Numbered from the stretch's first letter, positions 1 to 10,393 are shown. The stretch is DNA of 35,441 nucleotides from Sergeia podlipaevii (GCA_030849805.1 JASANZ010002026.1:1-35441), one strand, 5' to 3'. Notes: generated by a model not told the origin, from the letters alone. Numbers and translations: made by a program.

Positions 1-104
1 TCGCACAAGTTTTATTTTCATCAGATTCGCCATGTCTGCACATTGACGTATGCTGGAGTGGTTTTGTTGTGGTTGCTTGTTGTTGGATTTGTCTCTCGCG
101 TGGA
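1..104. other. tRNA upstream flank, no gene seen
   Basis: This short flank precedes the tRNA gene. I see no open reading frame or RNA fold in it. Being on the 5' side of a plus-strand Pol III gene, it may include upstream tRNA promoter context, but no conserved box was recognised. Confidence 0.5.
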
Positions 105-187
105 GGCAAGATGGTCGAGTGGTCTAAGACGTTACGTTCAGGTCGTAATCTCCCCTGGAGGCGTGGGTTCAAACCCCACTCTTGTCA
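105..187 (+). tRNA. tRNA-Leu, anticodon CAG (reads CUG)
   Basis: A complete type II tRNA cloverleaf can be folded by hand. The acceptor stem pairs 105-111 with 180-186 (one G-U pair) and the discriminator is A187. The D stem is 114-116 with 128-130. The anticodon stem is 132-136 with 144-148, enclosing the seven-base loop TTCAGGT with CAG at 139-141. The long variable arm (149-162) has a CTCC/GGAG stem, and the T stem is 163-167 with 175-179. The internal Pol III boxes fit consensus: A box TGGTCGAGTGG (112-122) and B box GGTTCAAACCC (166-176). The long variable arm, CAG anticodon and A discriminator all indicate leucine. No intron is present. CCA is not encoded, as expected for a eukaryote. 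The gene points against the protein genes, a common arrangement at the ends of trypanosomatid transcription units. Confidence 0.96.
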
Positions 188-1098
188 AACCTTTTTGCTA
201 GGAGCATTTTTTGGCGTGTTTGCTTTTGTATAGTGGGACTTTTGGAAGCGGAAATCCTTTTGTGTTGCGAAAGAAAAATGAAGGAGAGAAGAAAGTGCGC
301 TCTTTTTTTTGAAGAATGAGTAGCAGTGGGATGGATTAGCATCACTATTTTTGTTGCTGTTTCACTGTTTGTGAGAGCGTCGAGGCCATCTCTGCGTGCA
401 TGTTTTTTTTTTCGTGTGCATGTCTTCCTCCCCCAGGAAATACAGCATAGAGACCCATATGTAACAGAAAATAAAGAGAAGGAGGGCTGGGTTAAAAATG
501 AAGAGTATCTATTTTTTGGTGAATACATCTTGTTTTGTTTTCCCTCATTGCTTTTCTTCACCACACATATACATACACAACACAGATAGTTGCTGTGGGA
601 TGCGTACAATAATAATAATAAAAGACGAAAAAGGTGTCACTGGACAATGTGCGTGCTTTTTCTTCCCCATTTGCTCATAAATGCGCACGCAGACATATGT
701 CTATTAAAACTATGAACATATCTCGAAAAAGTAAACCCTGTCTTGGAGGGTGCCATTCAAATTTATTCCTCAATGGCACAGAATTAAGAGAGAAATCATG
801 CATTTACACTTGCTTTTACTGTTGTTGTTATGTGTGCGTATAGTTTCCCTATACTACGCTTTATTCAAAAAAAAATAATTCTTCTTGAGTTGCGAGTGAC
901 TCTGATTTCTGTCCACATTTTTACTTGCTCACACGTTTAAAAAAAGGAAATAAAAAGAGATTTTTCTTCACTCATGTTACAGAGTTCATTTAATTGTTAT
1001 ACCGCGAGTATTTGGTTGCGTTTTCCTCCATTGAAGCAAGAGATACATTCAGCTCTGAGTCAGAGTGGTAAGTGGCGTGGGAAGTGTGACGATGCGAC
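188..1098. other. Convergent intergenic region (end of minus-strand unit meets tRNA)
   Basis: This stretch contains the 3' untranslated region of gene A, transcribed leftwards, and the zone where that transcription meets the rightward tRNA-Leu. It holds homopolymer runs (T at 303-310 and 403-410), a short AAT repeat near 607-621 and A-rich tracts near 868-877 and 940-958. The short open frames here are low in complexity and overlap on both strands, so I do not consider them genes. By analogy with other trypanosomatids, a Pol II termination zone is expected here; that is inference. Confidence 0.55.
192..196 (+). terminator. Pol III T-run terminator of tRNA-Leu
   Basis: A run of five T residues begins four bases after the tRNA discriminator base, matching the simple oligo-T terminator used by RNA polymerase III. 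Confidence 0.85.
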
Positions 1099-2547
1099 TC
1101 ACCGTTTTCGCCTCTGGCGGGGCTGGTCCCCACCAGCCCCAAAGAAAGAGGGGCTTGTGGTGGTGTGGTCGGCGATGAGGCGATTCCTGGCACTGCTGCG
1201 CTTGCCGCGGTGTGCCCGCTTGCGATTGGTCTCCTGCCACCATGCGAGACATGCGCGGGACCAGTGCTCCATCACTTTCCGTAGTGACAGCTGCGATCCT
1301 GGGAACTCCTCCTTGAGCTTCGATTCAACCTCCTCAATGCTGGGACACCCGCGGCGTAGGCGCAGTCGGCTTTGTACTTCTGGCTTCTTTTCGATGATAG
1401 AAATGTGATCAAACCAGCGCTGCAGGATAGCCCGGTACTTACACAATATCAGGTCGATATCGCCAACACCCACTAAGCTGGTTGCATCAGTGGAGGGGGT
1501 ATTGTTCGCATTGTTGTTGCCGTTGTCACCTGGCTCAATGAATGTCGCGGCCTGCCCCATGGGGACACCAGGCGCTGCAGCGGTAAACTCTGCCATTTGA
1601 GGAGTTGACTGAGAAAAAGGAAGGCCCATGATGGTCTTACTGAGCGACATGACCGCTGGGCTTCGGTTTCTTCCAGCGGCGGCGGCAGCAGCAGTAGCGG
1701 CTTCATGCATCCTCTCAGCGTCGTGATGAGCACAAGAGAGTGCATAACTGCCAGCTTCCGAGTCGTCATCCGTGAAAGCATTGACCTTCCACTGTTCGAT
1801 AAATTTTTCAAAAGGGAGAGGCGGAGGAATCATTTTGAAGCGGAATGCCGTCTCACGTGCAAACTCCAAGTCATCGGCGTCGTCCTGGGCAAGGTGCTGC
1901 CCACCCACTTCTTGTATCACACGTACTGGCACATTCTCCCTAATGAAAGAGCTGTACTGATGCTGCTGATGAAGGGGAGGACTCAGAACTAAATGCTGCT
2001 CCTGGTGCTGCAGCTGCTGCTGTGGTGGTGAAGGGGCGGCTACCTGAAACACAGTGGTGCTGGCTTGGTTTTGTAGAAGACCCATTGGGGAAAGCTGCGG
2101 CAGCTGATGCCGCTGCTGCTGCTGTGGTGGTGGATGCTGGACGTTGCTGCTGTTCAGCACGGTGAAGGACAACATTTGCTGCTGCTGCTGTGGCTGCGCT
2201 TGAAGATGAGGCTGTGGTGTCGGTGGAGTGGGCGGTATCGCTTGAGCTGGGGAGAGAATCCATGAAGAGCTGACGAAGCCTTGCTGCTGCTGCTGTTGTG
2301 ATTGTATTGGTGGTGGTGCCGAAGCAAAGTACGACACGCCCGTTGTGGAGCTGAGGGTTGGAGTGGGTGACTGTGCATGGGCAGAATGGTACTCGTAGGA
2401 GGTTGGGGTAGAAGGTACAACGTAGTACACCACGGGCTGTCCAAGCATCTGCATTGCTTGCGGCTGATGTTGTTGTTGCTGTTGCTCTGGAGAGGGAATG
2501 CCACTCAGTGTATAGCTAGGAATGGACACCTGTCTATACGGCAGCAT
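1099..2547 (-). CDS. Protein A: Q-rich protein with shared MxPPP/RWxxH/Wx6WW domain
   Basis: A complete 482-aa reading frame with an ATG at 2547 and TGA stop. I do not recognise it as a named protein. Residues 1-200 are rich in Q, P and S with many short Q runs. A structured-looking part follows: MIPPPL at 239-244, an aligned helix with R377-W378-x-x-H381 and IIE at 384-386, CPSIEE at 401-406, and W429 with WW at 436-437. The same signatures in the same order occur in proteins B and C of this window. An Ala-rich and Asn-rich linker (about 283-350) is inserted between the first two motifs. The tail is strongly basic (RKRAHRGKR near 442-450, RQRRKR at the end), possibly a nuclear signal or RNA-contacting tail. 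It is the last gene before the convergent tRNA. A strong polypyrimidine-AG signal ends two bases before the ATG. A regulatory role in RNA metabolism is inference from composition. Confidence 0.9.
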   Translation of the reverse strand: MLPYRQVSIPSYTLSGIPSPEQQQQQHQPQAMQMLGQPVVYYVVPSTPTSYEYHSAHAQSPTPTLSSTTGVSYFASAPPPIQSQQQQQQGFVSSSWILSPAQAIPPTPPTPQPHLQAQPQQQQQMLSFTVLNSSNVQHPPPQQQQRHQLPQLSPMGLLQNQASTTVFQVAAPSPPQQQLQHQEQHLVLSPPLHQQHQYSSFIRENVPVRVIQEVGGQHLAQDDADDLEFARETAFRFKMIPPPLPFEKFIEQWKVNAFTDDDSEAGSYALSCAHHDAERMHEAATAAAAAAGRNRSPAVMSLSKTIMGLPFSQSTPQMAEFTAAAPGVPMGQAATFIEPGDNGNNNANNTPSTDATSLVGVGDIDLILCKYRAILQRWFDHISIIEKKPEVQSRLRLRRGCPSIEEVESKLKEEFPGSQLSLRKVMEHWSRACLAWWQETNRKRAHRGKRSSARNRLIADHTTTSPSFFGAGGDQPRQRRKR

Positions 2548-2549
2548 CC

Positions 2550-2597
2550 CTTTTATTTTTGAGTAAAGAAAGCAACAATAAACAAGAAAAAAAAAAT
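2550..2597 (-). promoter_or_regulatory. Predicted trans-splice acceptor of gene A
   Basis: On the minus strand a T/C-rich tract (about 2597-2565) is followed by the first available AG at 2551-2550. Only two bases remain before the ATG at 2547, so apart from the spliced leader the predicted 5' untranslated region is almost absent. No other AG lies between the tract and this site. Confidence 0.45.
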
Positions 2598-5190
2598 TGA
2601 CGATAACAATGTTAATGATTCTGCTTCTGGAAAGAAACGAGTATTTATTTTCGTTCCTTAATTTTTTTTTCTCTTAAACTCTGAATTCACTTGTCCTTTT
2701 TATCTCTTGGTGATACTCACTGTTCTCAATTTTTTTAAAATGTTTTCTGCTTTTATTCCTGGCGCAAAAGAACGCTTTTTTCCTCTTCTATTACTGCAAT
2801 CAAAAACCAATAAAACGAACAAATAAAAAATCAAGAACTTTTTTTCTTACCTCGATGCAATCTTAAAAATAACGTGTTTCAACAAGAAAAAAAGGCTTTC
2901 AAAAAAGGGATAGATGGGAAGAGAAATCACTGTTTGCTTCGTAAAAAAAAAAAATGAAAGGTGAGAAGAGATCGACAAATAACGACTCCTCGATAATCGA
3001 GTCGTTGAATTTTGAAAAGGAGGGGGAAGGGGGGGGGGACAAAAAAAAAAAAGAGCAATATTGCGGGAGAAAAGAGTAAAAAAAAACCCACACGAAAGGA
3101 GACGGCAACAAAGGGAAAAGAAAACCAAAAGGTTTAGTACAGCAACCAGTAAAACATACACACACACACAACAACTTTCACTGAGAAGAAAGAGAAAAAA
3201 AAGAAAAGCAGTAAATGCAGTTAAAGCGTTCACATAAACGCAATAATCAGGAAATACAAAGAAAGCAATATATATGTTCAAGCACTTCAAAAGACTTTTT
3301 TTCCCTTTCCTTTCTACTTTCTTTCCTAAAGAGAAAAAAAAGGCAGAGCTGAACAGATAGAGCAAGCCAAAAGCGGCTGTAGGAAAAAAATAATAATATT
3401 CAAAAGAATGAAAGAAAAAAAAGTGCGTGCCGCAGCACCAGCTAAGCAAGTACCAAGTAGTACTGCACTATATAATTTCTTCCTTTTTTCCCCCGACTTC
3501 GTTTTCCGTGTTTGCGTGTGTGTCGAGAGGTTGAGATTTTATAGTTTTATGGAGGCAGTCACGTGTGTGTGTGTGATATATATAATGCGCGTGAAAGAGA
3601 GGAAAAAAAAACTGCACTTACTACAAAAAAAAAGCACTTTTCCTTCTTTGATTTCTGCTTATTCGTTGAGTTTTATATATACTTGTATGACAAGACTTGT
3701 ATACAATTTTGTTTGTATGCTTATATTTCTTTCACTCTTTTTTTGTTTTATTATTTTTAAGGCTATGAGTCCAAATTTGTACAGAAGAATATTGGAAGAA
3801 AAAAGAGCAAGAAAACAAAAAAAAATCGTCAATAAAAAATATTACTAGGAATATATATATGTGAAGGGGTGACTGTTGCCGATGAAGAATGTGGGGGAAG
3901 AGAATGAGGGGAAGAAAGGGCTGACTGAGCACACCAAAGCACACGTGAGAGCGTTATACACAACTGACTGTAAAGGTGAGGGTGCTTTTTCCCCTTTTTC
4001 CTTCTTCCTTCGTTTTTCTCAAATCCCTCCTGATGTCTAGGTTTCGGTGAAAGTGTGTCGCAGGTGCTATGACACAAATCAAAAAACGAATGGGGGAGAA
4101 AAAAAGCAAGAGAGAGAAAGAGACGAACAGAAGAAACAACAACAACAACAACAGCAACGACAACAACACACACTGTTTGCTGTAAATGTGTGTATGAGAG
4201 AGCTCGCGTGCAGAAGTAAAAGAAAAAAAAGAAAATTAGTCAGAAACAACAAGAAAAAGAGAGCAATGCTATTTGAACTAGCTTGAATGTGTACGCCTAT
4301 GCGCATGCAAGGAAGCACGTAACTACTATGCACACACTATGCTAAGCACTTCTTAAAGCCTTTGTATTTTCTTTCGGTGTATATATGCATAAATGAAAAG
4401 ATGGAGATAAAGAAAAAAAGAGCAAGAAGAATATGAAGAGATAATAGAATTAATAGGTAAAGAATTGCAAGTGTCAGCAAAAAACACAAAAATAAAAATG
4501 AAAAGGCTTGCCTCCTGAAAGATGCAGCAGTGTAGTACATACGCACATACTACACAGCGAAAAATAGAAGCGCACAGAAGGGGAATATAGATATAAGCGC
4601 CAATACATCTCTTTTTCTTTTGATATTTAGATAGCGAAATTTCTCTCTCCACGATTAGTAGCCGAGAAAAAAGTGTGTGGATGCTTTATAAAACGTAAAC
4701 AAAGGAAAAAAAAGAAACAATAATAAACCTCCTCCCATTTCACAAAAGCGTATCTCTGTTGAGAAATAAAGTTAATATTGTAAGACGACCATATTCTTTT
4801 CGTTTTTTTAAACATAGAATTATTACTTTTATTTTTTTGCCTATATCAACCAATATGTTTATTCCGGGAAACAAAACAAAGAGAGCCTCTCTGAACCTGG
4901 ACATCAACGAAAGCGCGCAGATGTATGCACACAAAAAAGAAGGAAAAATATGATCGTTCAGCAGCAACAAACAAACAGAACGCCACATTTTTGATGGCTT
5001 TTTTTTTTTCGTCGTCTGCTCTAGCTCTTCCCTCCCATTTCAGCATCTATCTTTCCCCTTCATTGCTATTGCCAAGGCAAATTCGGACTTCACAATTCAA
5101 CACGCCACACACTATTCTCTTCCCTTTTCATAAATGCCTCCGCCTCATCCAACCGCATTACACGCACTAACTTACACTCACTTACACCAA

Positions 5191-5213
5191 CACACACACA
5201 CACACACACACAC
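5191..5213. repeat. CA dinucleotide microsatellite
   Basis: An uninterrupted CA run of about 11 units (UG repeat in the minus-strand transcript), inside the presumed 3' UTR of gene B. Confidence 0.9.
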
Positions 5214-6503
5214 GCTTCTACCTTACCTTTTCTCACTTTCCTAGCTTCCTGCCCAAGGTGTTAGTATGCACAGGTAAAATGCATGCACACCCACACATCC
5301 CGACAACTATTCACCTTTTTCTCTATGTATATCAATAAAAGTGAAAAGAAGAAGAAAAAAAGAGAAAGAGAAACCAGAGTCTATGACGTGACTCAGGTGA
5401 TGAAAGGGAAAGGAAGGGATCTGTGTGTGTATATATATAGTATTGCTAATACTGCCAACCAACCAACAAAGGAGAGTAAAAGAACTTATTCATAAGAAAT
5501 CACCATAGCAGAGATCACCCACATAAACAAACCAACACTAGCACACACAGACACACAAAAAAGAAAAAGAAAAAAAAACGTGCACACATCCACAAAATAA
5601 TATTGCGACAACGTTCTGAAAAGAGAGATAAAAAAAAGGTAAGGAGAAGAAAAGAAGAAAGAGAAACTGTGAGGGAAAAATAAGAAGAAGTGCCAGACAG
5701 AGAGAAAGGTATGGGCACTGTGGTCTATTCAACGTGTATACCACAAACATGCTGCATATAACCTCCTCCATCTATCTCCATTATTTCTCCCCTCTTTCCT
5801 TCTTTTCATCATTCAGAGTATAAGAGTGAAAAAAAGAGGGTGCACATGTCTGTGTGTGTGAGAGAGAGAAAAGCCAGAGAACTTTAGATATCAATGGCTC
5901 ACCCTCCCTCTCTCTTCCTGCTTATCACTGCCACCAACATTATGTTTTCCATTCTGCCCGACTCCAATTTTTTTTTTTTTGTAAAGAAGAAAAGAAGATA
6001 ATGGCATCACTTTGCACTGCGTGTACGCGCAGAAACAGACACATGCAAACACATGTAGAGACCAAAATGAACCTAAAGAAAGAAGGAAAAAAAAACAAAA
6101 AGGAAAACAATACCAATAGAAGCGCATCATAGTCTATAGCTCAAATTGTGACGTTCACAGCAAAGGAGAAAATATATATGATAGTAATATTGAGAAAAAA
6201 AAAAGGGAAAGCCCCCTCCCACTATTGATGCATCACCCCAGCAATAATGATCATATCACGTCTTGTTTAGCAAAAAGCAAATGAACTTCCTTTTTTCTTG
6301 CTCGTCTGCGTGCGCTGCTCATTGCACCAATAAAGAGCTCAACTCTATAATGTGCGCTGTGCGCTCGCACACTGGCGCAATAAAGCACGCACAACGCACA
6401 GAAGTGTGTGATAGAGAGAGAGGGAGTAGAACTAGACGCTTTCGTGTTATTACGCATTCGATAGAGATAACAATAAGGGGGGAAATATAAAAAAGGGGGC
6501 TTA

Positions 6504-8480
6504 CTAAACTGCATCCACAGCTATGCCGAGCTTTGCTAATATCTGCTGAAGCTCCATCGCTGCTGGAGCAGCACCTCCTCCTTGATGCTGCTGCTGATGT
6601 CGCTGCTGATGCTCTTGCTCTTGCTCCTGCTGTTGCCTTTGGAGATCAATTCCAGTGTGGCTGCTAGTAAGAGCACTATTCACACCACTAATAGTAGAGT
6701 TGCTGTTACTATTGCTGCTGTTCTGCACAATCTCGGGTCCTTGCATGACGACCGCATCCAGAGGTCTTCCCTTCATCATCACGTCGACCACAGGCCCGGT
6801 CATGCGTTTCCCCACGTTCTGATCACGCAGAACTCTGTTGTCCCACGGTTGCTGCTGCTGCTGCCTGCTCTGGGTGGCCATCAGCCACCAGTGAACGCAG
6901 TCTGCAGACCACTGCGCCAGCGCCGCCTCCTGATCCACGGCTGGGTCGGCTATACGTGCCCGTGCAAAGCTTTCCTCAAATGTGGGGCACGGCAGCCGCT
7001 TTGATCCTATCTTGTTCGCCGCCGCCGTCACAGGTGTGCTGTTAGCCGACGCAGAGATGGCTGTGTGTGGGGAAGAGGGGTCACGCCCCTCCAGCATCAT
7101 CACGTGCTTGTGCCACCGCGTCGCAGCGGCCTCAAAGGCTACCAGCCGCCGCCGCCTCTCATCTGGGAACTCGGGCCCCATGCAGTCGTGTGTCTGAAGG
7201 CTGCTGGTGTTCATATACCAGATGTGCTTGTGGGCTTCCACACTAAGCGGGGGTGGAAACATGCGGATGCGGTAAGGGACAGCTTGACGTGCTTCATAGA
7301 GCCCAATCAGATCTTCCTGACTAAAGCCGCTGCTAGGAAGGCGATCAGGAAGACCAACGTAGGAAGACCTCTGTTGCTGTTGCTGTTGCTGTTGCTGTTG
7401 TTGAAGAAGCAGGTGCTGTTGCTGCTGATGGTGGTTGTGGTTGTGGTGTTGCTGCTGCTGCTGCTGCTGCTGTGTCCCTTTAGGGGAGATGGACATAGAC
7501 ACATTACCAGAGCCAAGCGAGGAGGCGCCGATGACGCTGCTACCGCCACTCCCATTGCCACTACCCACAGCGTTGTTGTTGTTGTGATTGCTGCTATTGA
7601 TGCCACTGGGGTACAGAAGGGACTGATGACGGGGCATGCTTCCCCCATAACTAGTGAAGGCAGTCGCCGAAGTGGTGCCTGATACGACAGAGATGGGGGA
7701 GTGAGGAGGAGGAGGAGGAGGAGGGGGTGGAGGAGGGGGAGCATGATGATGTTGTTGGTGTTGATGTTGGTGGTGTAGAACGTGANGAGGGGGTGGGGGA
7801 GGGGGAGCATGATGATGTTGTTGGTGTTGATGTTGGTGGTGTAGAACGTGAGGCTGCTGCTGCTGCTGCTGAGCCATAATGCTTCCGTCAGATCGTCCTT
7901 CTATTGCAAGGCCCCACTGCTGATTGTGTCTCACACCATGGTAGAGGCCTCTTTGCTGCTGCTGTTGCTGCTGTTGTATAAGGCCCAGATTCCGTTCCGG
8001 AGATGAACGTTTAAACGGCTCAGCCGAAGGATTCAGGCTAGAGGCTGTAGTCGTAGTAGTTGTAGAGTTGGTGGTGGTCACCGTGCTAGCTGGTGCTGAG
8101 GGAACAGGAGACATCGCATTGACCGCAGCGGCCGTAGCGCTAGGAGTGCTTGCATCACCAGAGTTCACGTACCACTCACTCACCCCGCTGCTCTTGCTGT
8201 TGATGTTGCTTTTTGTGATGTTGGACGTCCCGCCTGCCACATCGGCGGGGGCAGGCTGAGTAGAGGCAATACCCATGACTCCATTGTGGCTGTTGTTGCT
8301 GCTGCTGTTGTTGTTGGAAAAGACACTTGTGGAGAAGCCGGCTATATACGTAGCGGACTGACTCTTTCTGTAAGAGTGAAAGAGATTCGCTGTTGCTGGT
8401 AGTGGTGGTGGTGGGGCATCCATAGAAGGCCTCACTCCGTATAGTGACATATCGTTCGTGATGAGGTCTCTCTGAGCCAT
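6504..8480 (-). CDS. Protein B: Q/H/P-rich protein with shared MxPPP/RWxxH/Wx6WW domain
   Basis: A 658-aa reading frame (ATG at 8480, TAG stop) containing one ambiguous codon at residue 232 because of the N at 7786. The first 380 residues are low in complexity: N/S-rich, T-rich (136-148), several Q runs, His-Gln blocks and polyproline. The structured part carries MFPPPL at 407-412, a helix with R455-W456-x-x-H459 and MLE at 462-464, CPTFEE at 498-503, and W524 with WW at 531-532. These align in order and local spacing with proteins A and C. A Q-rich stretch (612-633) precedes a short C-terminal helix (about 641-654). I do not recognise a named family. The His-Gln-Pro block at about 210-258 is present twice and flanks the N, so the true protein may be 22 residues shorter. 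A 157-base 5' UTR is predicted. Confidence 0.9.
   Translation of the reverse strand: MAQRDLITNDMSLYGVRPSMDAPPPPLPATANLFHSYRKSQSATYIAGFSTSVFSNNNSSSNNSHNGVMGIASTQPAPADVAGGTSNITKSNINSKSSGVSEWYVNSGDASTPSATAAAVNAMSPVPSAPASTVTTTNSTTTTTTASSLNPSAEPFKRSSPERNLGLIQQQQQQQQRGLYHGVRHNQQWGLAIEGRSDGSIMAQQQQQQPHVLHHQHQHQQHHHAPPPPPPXHVLHHQHQHQQHHHAPPPPPPPPPPPPHSPISVVSGTTSATAFTSYGGSMPRHQSLLYPSGINSSNHNNNNAVGSGNGSGGSSVIGASSLGSGNVSMSISPKGTQQQQQQQQHHNHNHHQQQQHLLLQQQQQQQQQQQRSSYVGLPDRLPSSGFSQEDLIGLYEARQAVPYRIRMFPPPLSVEAHKHIWYMNTSSLQTHDCMGPEFPDERRRRLVAFEAAATRWHKHVMMLEGRDPSSPHTAISASANSTPVTAAANKIGSKRLPCPTFEESFARARIADPAVDQEAALAQWSADCVHWWLMATQSRQQQQQPWDNRVLRDQNVGKRMTGPVVDVMMKGRPLDAVVMQGPEIVQNSSNSNSNSTISGVNSALTSSHTGIDLQRQQQEQEQEHQQRHQQQHQGGGAAPAAMELQQILAKLGIAVDAV
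7721..7851 (-). repeat. 65-bp tandem duplication separated by a single N
   Basis: Bases 7721-7785 and 7787-7851 are the same 65-base sequence with one mismatch (7731 versus 7797), joined by the only ambiguous base of the window, N7786. The unit including the N is 66 bases, so the frame is kept and the His-Gln/polyproline block of protein B appears twice. A single N between two near-identical copies suggests an assembly join of overlapping contig ends, although a real repeat expansion is possible. Confidence 0.9.
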
Positions 8481-8637
8481 TTTCTTTCTAATGCCAAGAG
8501 AAGTAGCAATAGTGGTAGTAGTAACAAATAGTAATAAGCGGATAAAATGATGAAATCAAATCAATAAAAAAACCTCGTTCTCTCCCCTCCCCTCTATCTC
8601 TCTATCTAGCTATCTATCTCCGTGTGTGTATCCTTCG

Positions 8638-8684
8638 CTGAGATGAAGCGTAGAAGAAAGAAAAAAAAAAGAGAGAGAGAAACA
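8638..8684 (-). promoter_or_regulatory. Predicted trans-splice acceptor of gene B
   Basis: On the minus strand a pyrimidine tract (about 8684-8652, TC repeats followed by ten T) leads to the first AG in the context CTCAG at 8639-8638. This gives a predicted 5' UTR of 157 bases before the ATG at 8480. Confidence 0.55.
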
Positions 8685-9597
8685 AACAAATACAAAAAGA
8701 GGGGCACCGCAATGTGCACGACAGTGACAATTACGTATCCCCCCTTTTTTAAAAAACGAAAACCTAGCAAAAAGAGAGCTTGATATTACGATTATATATA
8801 TAAAAAAAAATGATGATAAAAATAGGACGGTAACTACTAATGTCAGCAGGAGTATCAGTGCGTGTGTGTGTATGTAAGAGAAGGAAGAAAACGAAAAAAA
8901 AAAGAAAGACGACAGCAACTGACGTGTAATACTTTCTCTCTTTCGCTATCACTCTGAATACACAAGTTTGAAGTGTGCGTGCACGTCTTTGTGTATGTGT
9001 ATGTACGACACTACAGTATTTCTCAAATATCTAAGTAAATATAGAACGTAGATGTATGCAGCGTGTGCGTGCGCCTGATCAATAGCGGAAACAAAAGCAG
9101 GAAGGGCACTCACGCACTAAAGCAAAATAACAACAACGACAACAAATTAGATGTAAATAAATAATAATAAAACTTCCTTATAAAGCTATAACAAACAACA
9201 ATCTGTATTTAGTAACACTCTCTTTAATAACAATAATAATAATATAAAAGATACTCCTTTATCTGTGCCGGCAGCTACTGATGCGCTAGGTACTAACAGC
9301 TACACAGCAAGAGAATAAGAAAAGGTGAGGGAGACGGAGGAGGGGGGAAACTCGTAACATTATTATTTTTATCGCAAAAAGTTTAACAATAAAAGAGGAA
9401 ATGAGAGAAAGAAGGATGTGCATGTGCGTGCATGTAAGGAAGAGGGAGCCAAAATGAGGAAGCAAAAAGGATGCACAAAACAGAAGATAAAGCGCAAAGT
9501 ATGAAACACAGCGCCGTTGTAAGAAGGCAATATTGTACATTAGTGCTTATTTTTTTTTTTGAAACTTTACCTGCGTACGCATATATCTTAACGATCG

Positions 9598-9647
9598 AAA
9601 TAAATAAATAAATAAATAAATATATAAATATATATATATATATATAG
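9598..9647. repeat. AAAT/TA compound microsatellite
   Basis: AAAT units run directly into a TA run ending just before AGAGGG at about 9647. Confidence 0.85.
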
Positions 9648-10373
9648 AGGGAGTTTGTTTCAAACAATTATAATAAAAACGTTTTAAGTTCATATTCTCT
9701 TTGGCTATAGCGAATGCTCTTGATTCAAGAATGACGTCGCAAGGCAAACTGCGTGAGCAGAGGTTAGTGCAAACAGCCTCTAATTTTTTCTTTTTATCCT
9801 CTCTCCTCATTTATATATAATCTGTGATGCGCCATTGCATTTTATCATTAAATAGATGGCAAAATAAAAGAGAATATAAAGTAGTAGGGAAGTTGGTAGT
9901 GATTACGTTGAGAAATGATCTCCCCTCTCTCCCCTAATGATTTGAAACAAATAAGGAAGAAAAAGAGAGTAAAAGCAAAAGTAAAAGCAAAAAAAAAAGA
10001 ACCGATGAACAGTTGTTGTAAAAAGTGAGTAAAAAAAGGGTATCTTTTGTTGTTGATGGAGCACATTTTTTTTTCTAAAGAAGAAAGAGTTGAAAAGCCC
10101 GCTGAAAAGAAGAACAAAAAGGAATAGTAGAGAAAAAAAGATGAAAGGAACATATACGTAGTAGATCCGCCCTCAGTCTATCAACCAAGTTGGTGTGCTC
10201 TTCTTCTTCAAAAATGAGGGGGAAAAGGGCTGAGCAAGCTGAGACGGGAAGTGCAAAGCACATCAATATTTTTTCAGTAACCACGTCCTCTCTTTTTCAT
10301 TCTTCCTTCTGAAAGGCAAAGACCTGCCCCACTGCAGGTACCACAAACCGCCAGCGTGCACACAGACACACAC

Positions 10374-10393
10374 ATATATATATATATATATAT
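10374..10393. repeat. TA dinucleotide microsatellite
   Basis: An uninterrupted TA run of about ten units, directly after a short CA run. Confidence 0.85.

Larger units (their letters stand above)
2548..6503. other. 4-kb intergenic region: 3' UTR of gene B and 5' flank of gene A
   Basis: No convincing gene is seen. The region is dominated by A-rich runs on the plus strand (T-rich in the transcript), a ten-G run at 3029-3038 followed by twelve A, an AAC repeat near 4137-4168, a CA repeat at 5191-5213 and a short TA run near 5431. Reading frames of up to 200 codons occur (for example 2847-3449 on the minus strand), but they are almost pure F/L/S/C/Y from pyrimidine tracts. Most of the region is probably the long 3' untranslated region of gene B. 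Confidence 0.6.

Noticed and set aside
2847..3449. 200-codon minus-strand open frame
   Set aside because: Almost entirely F, L, S, C and Y from pyrimidine tracts; it lies in the 5' flank of gene A with no domain-like sequence.
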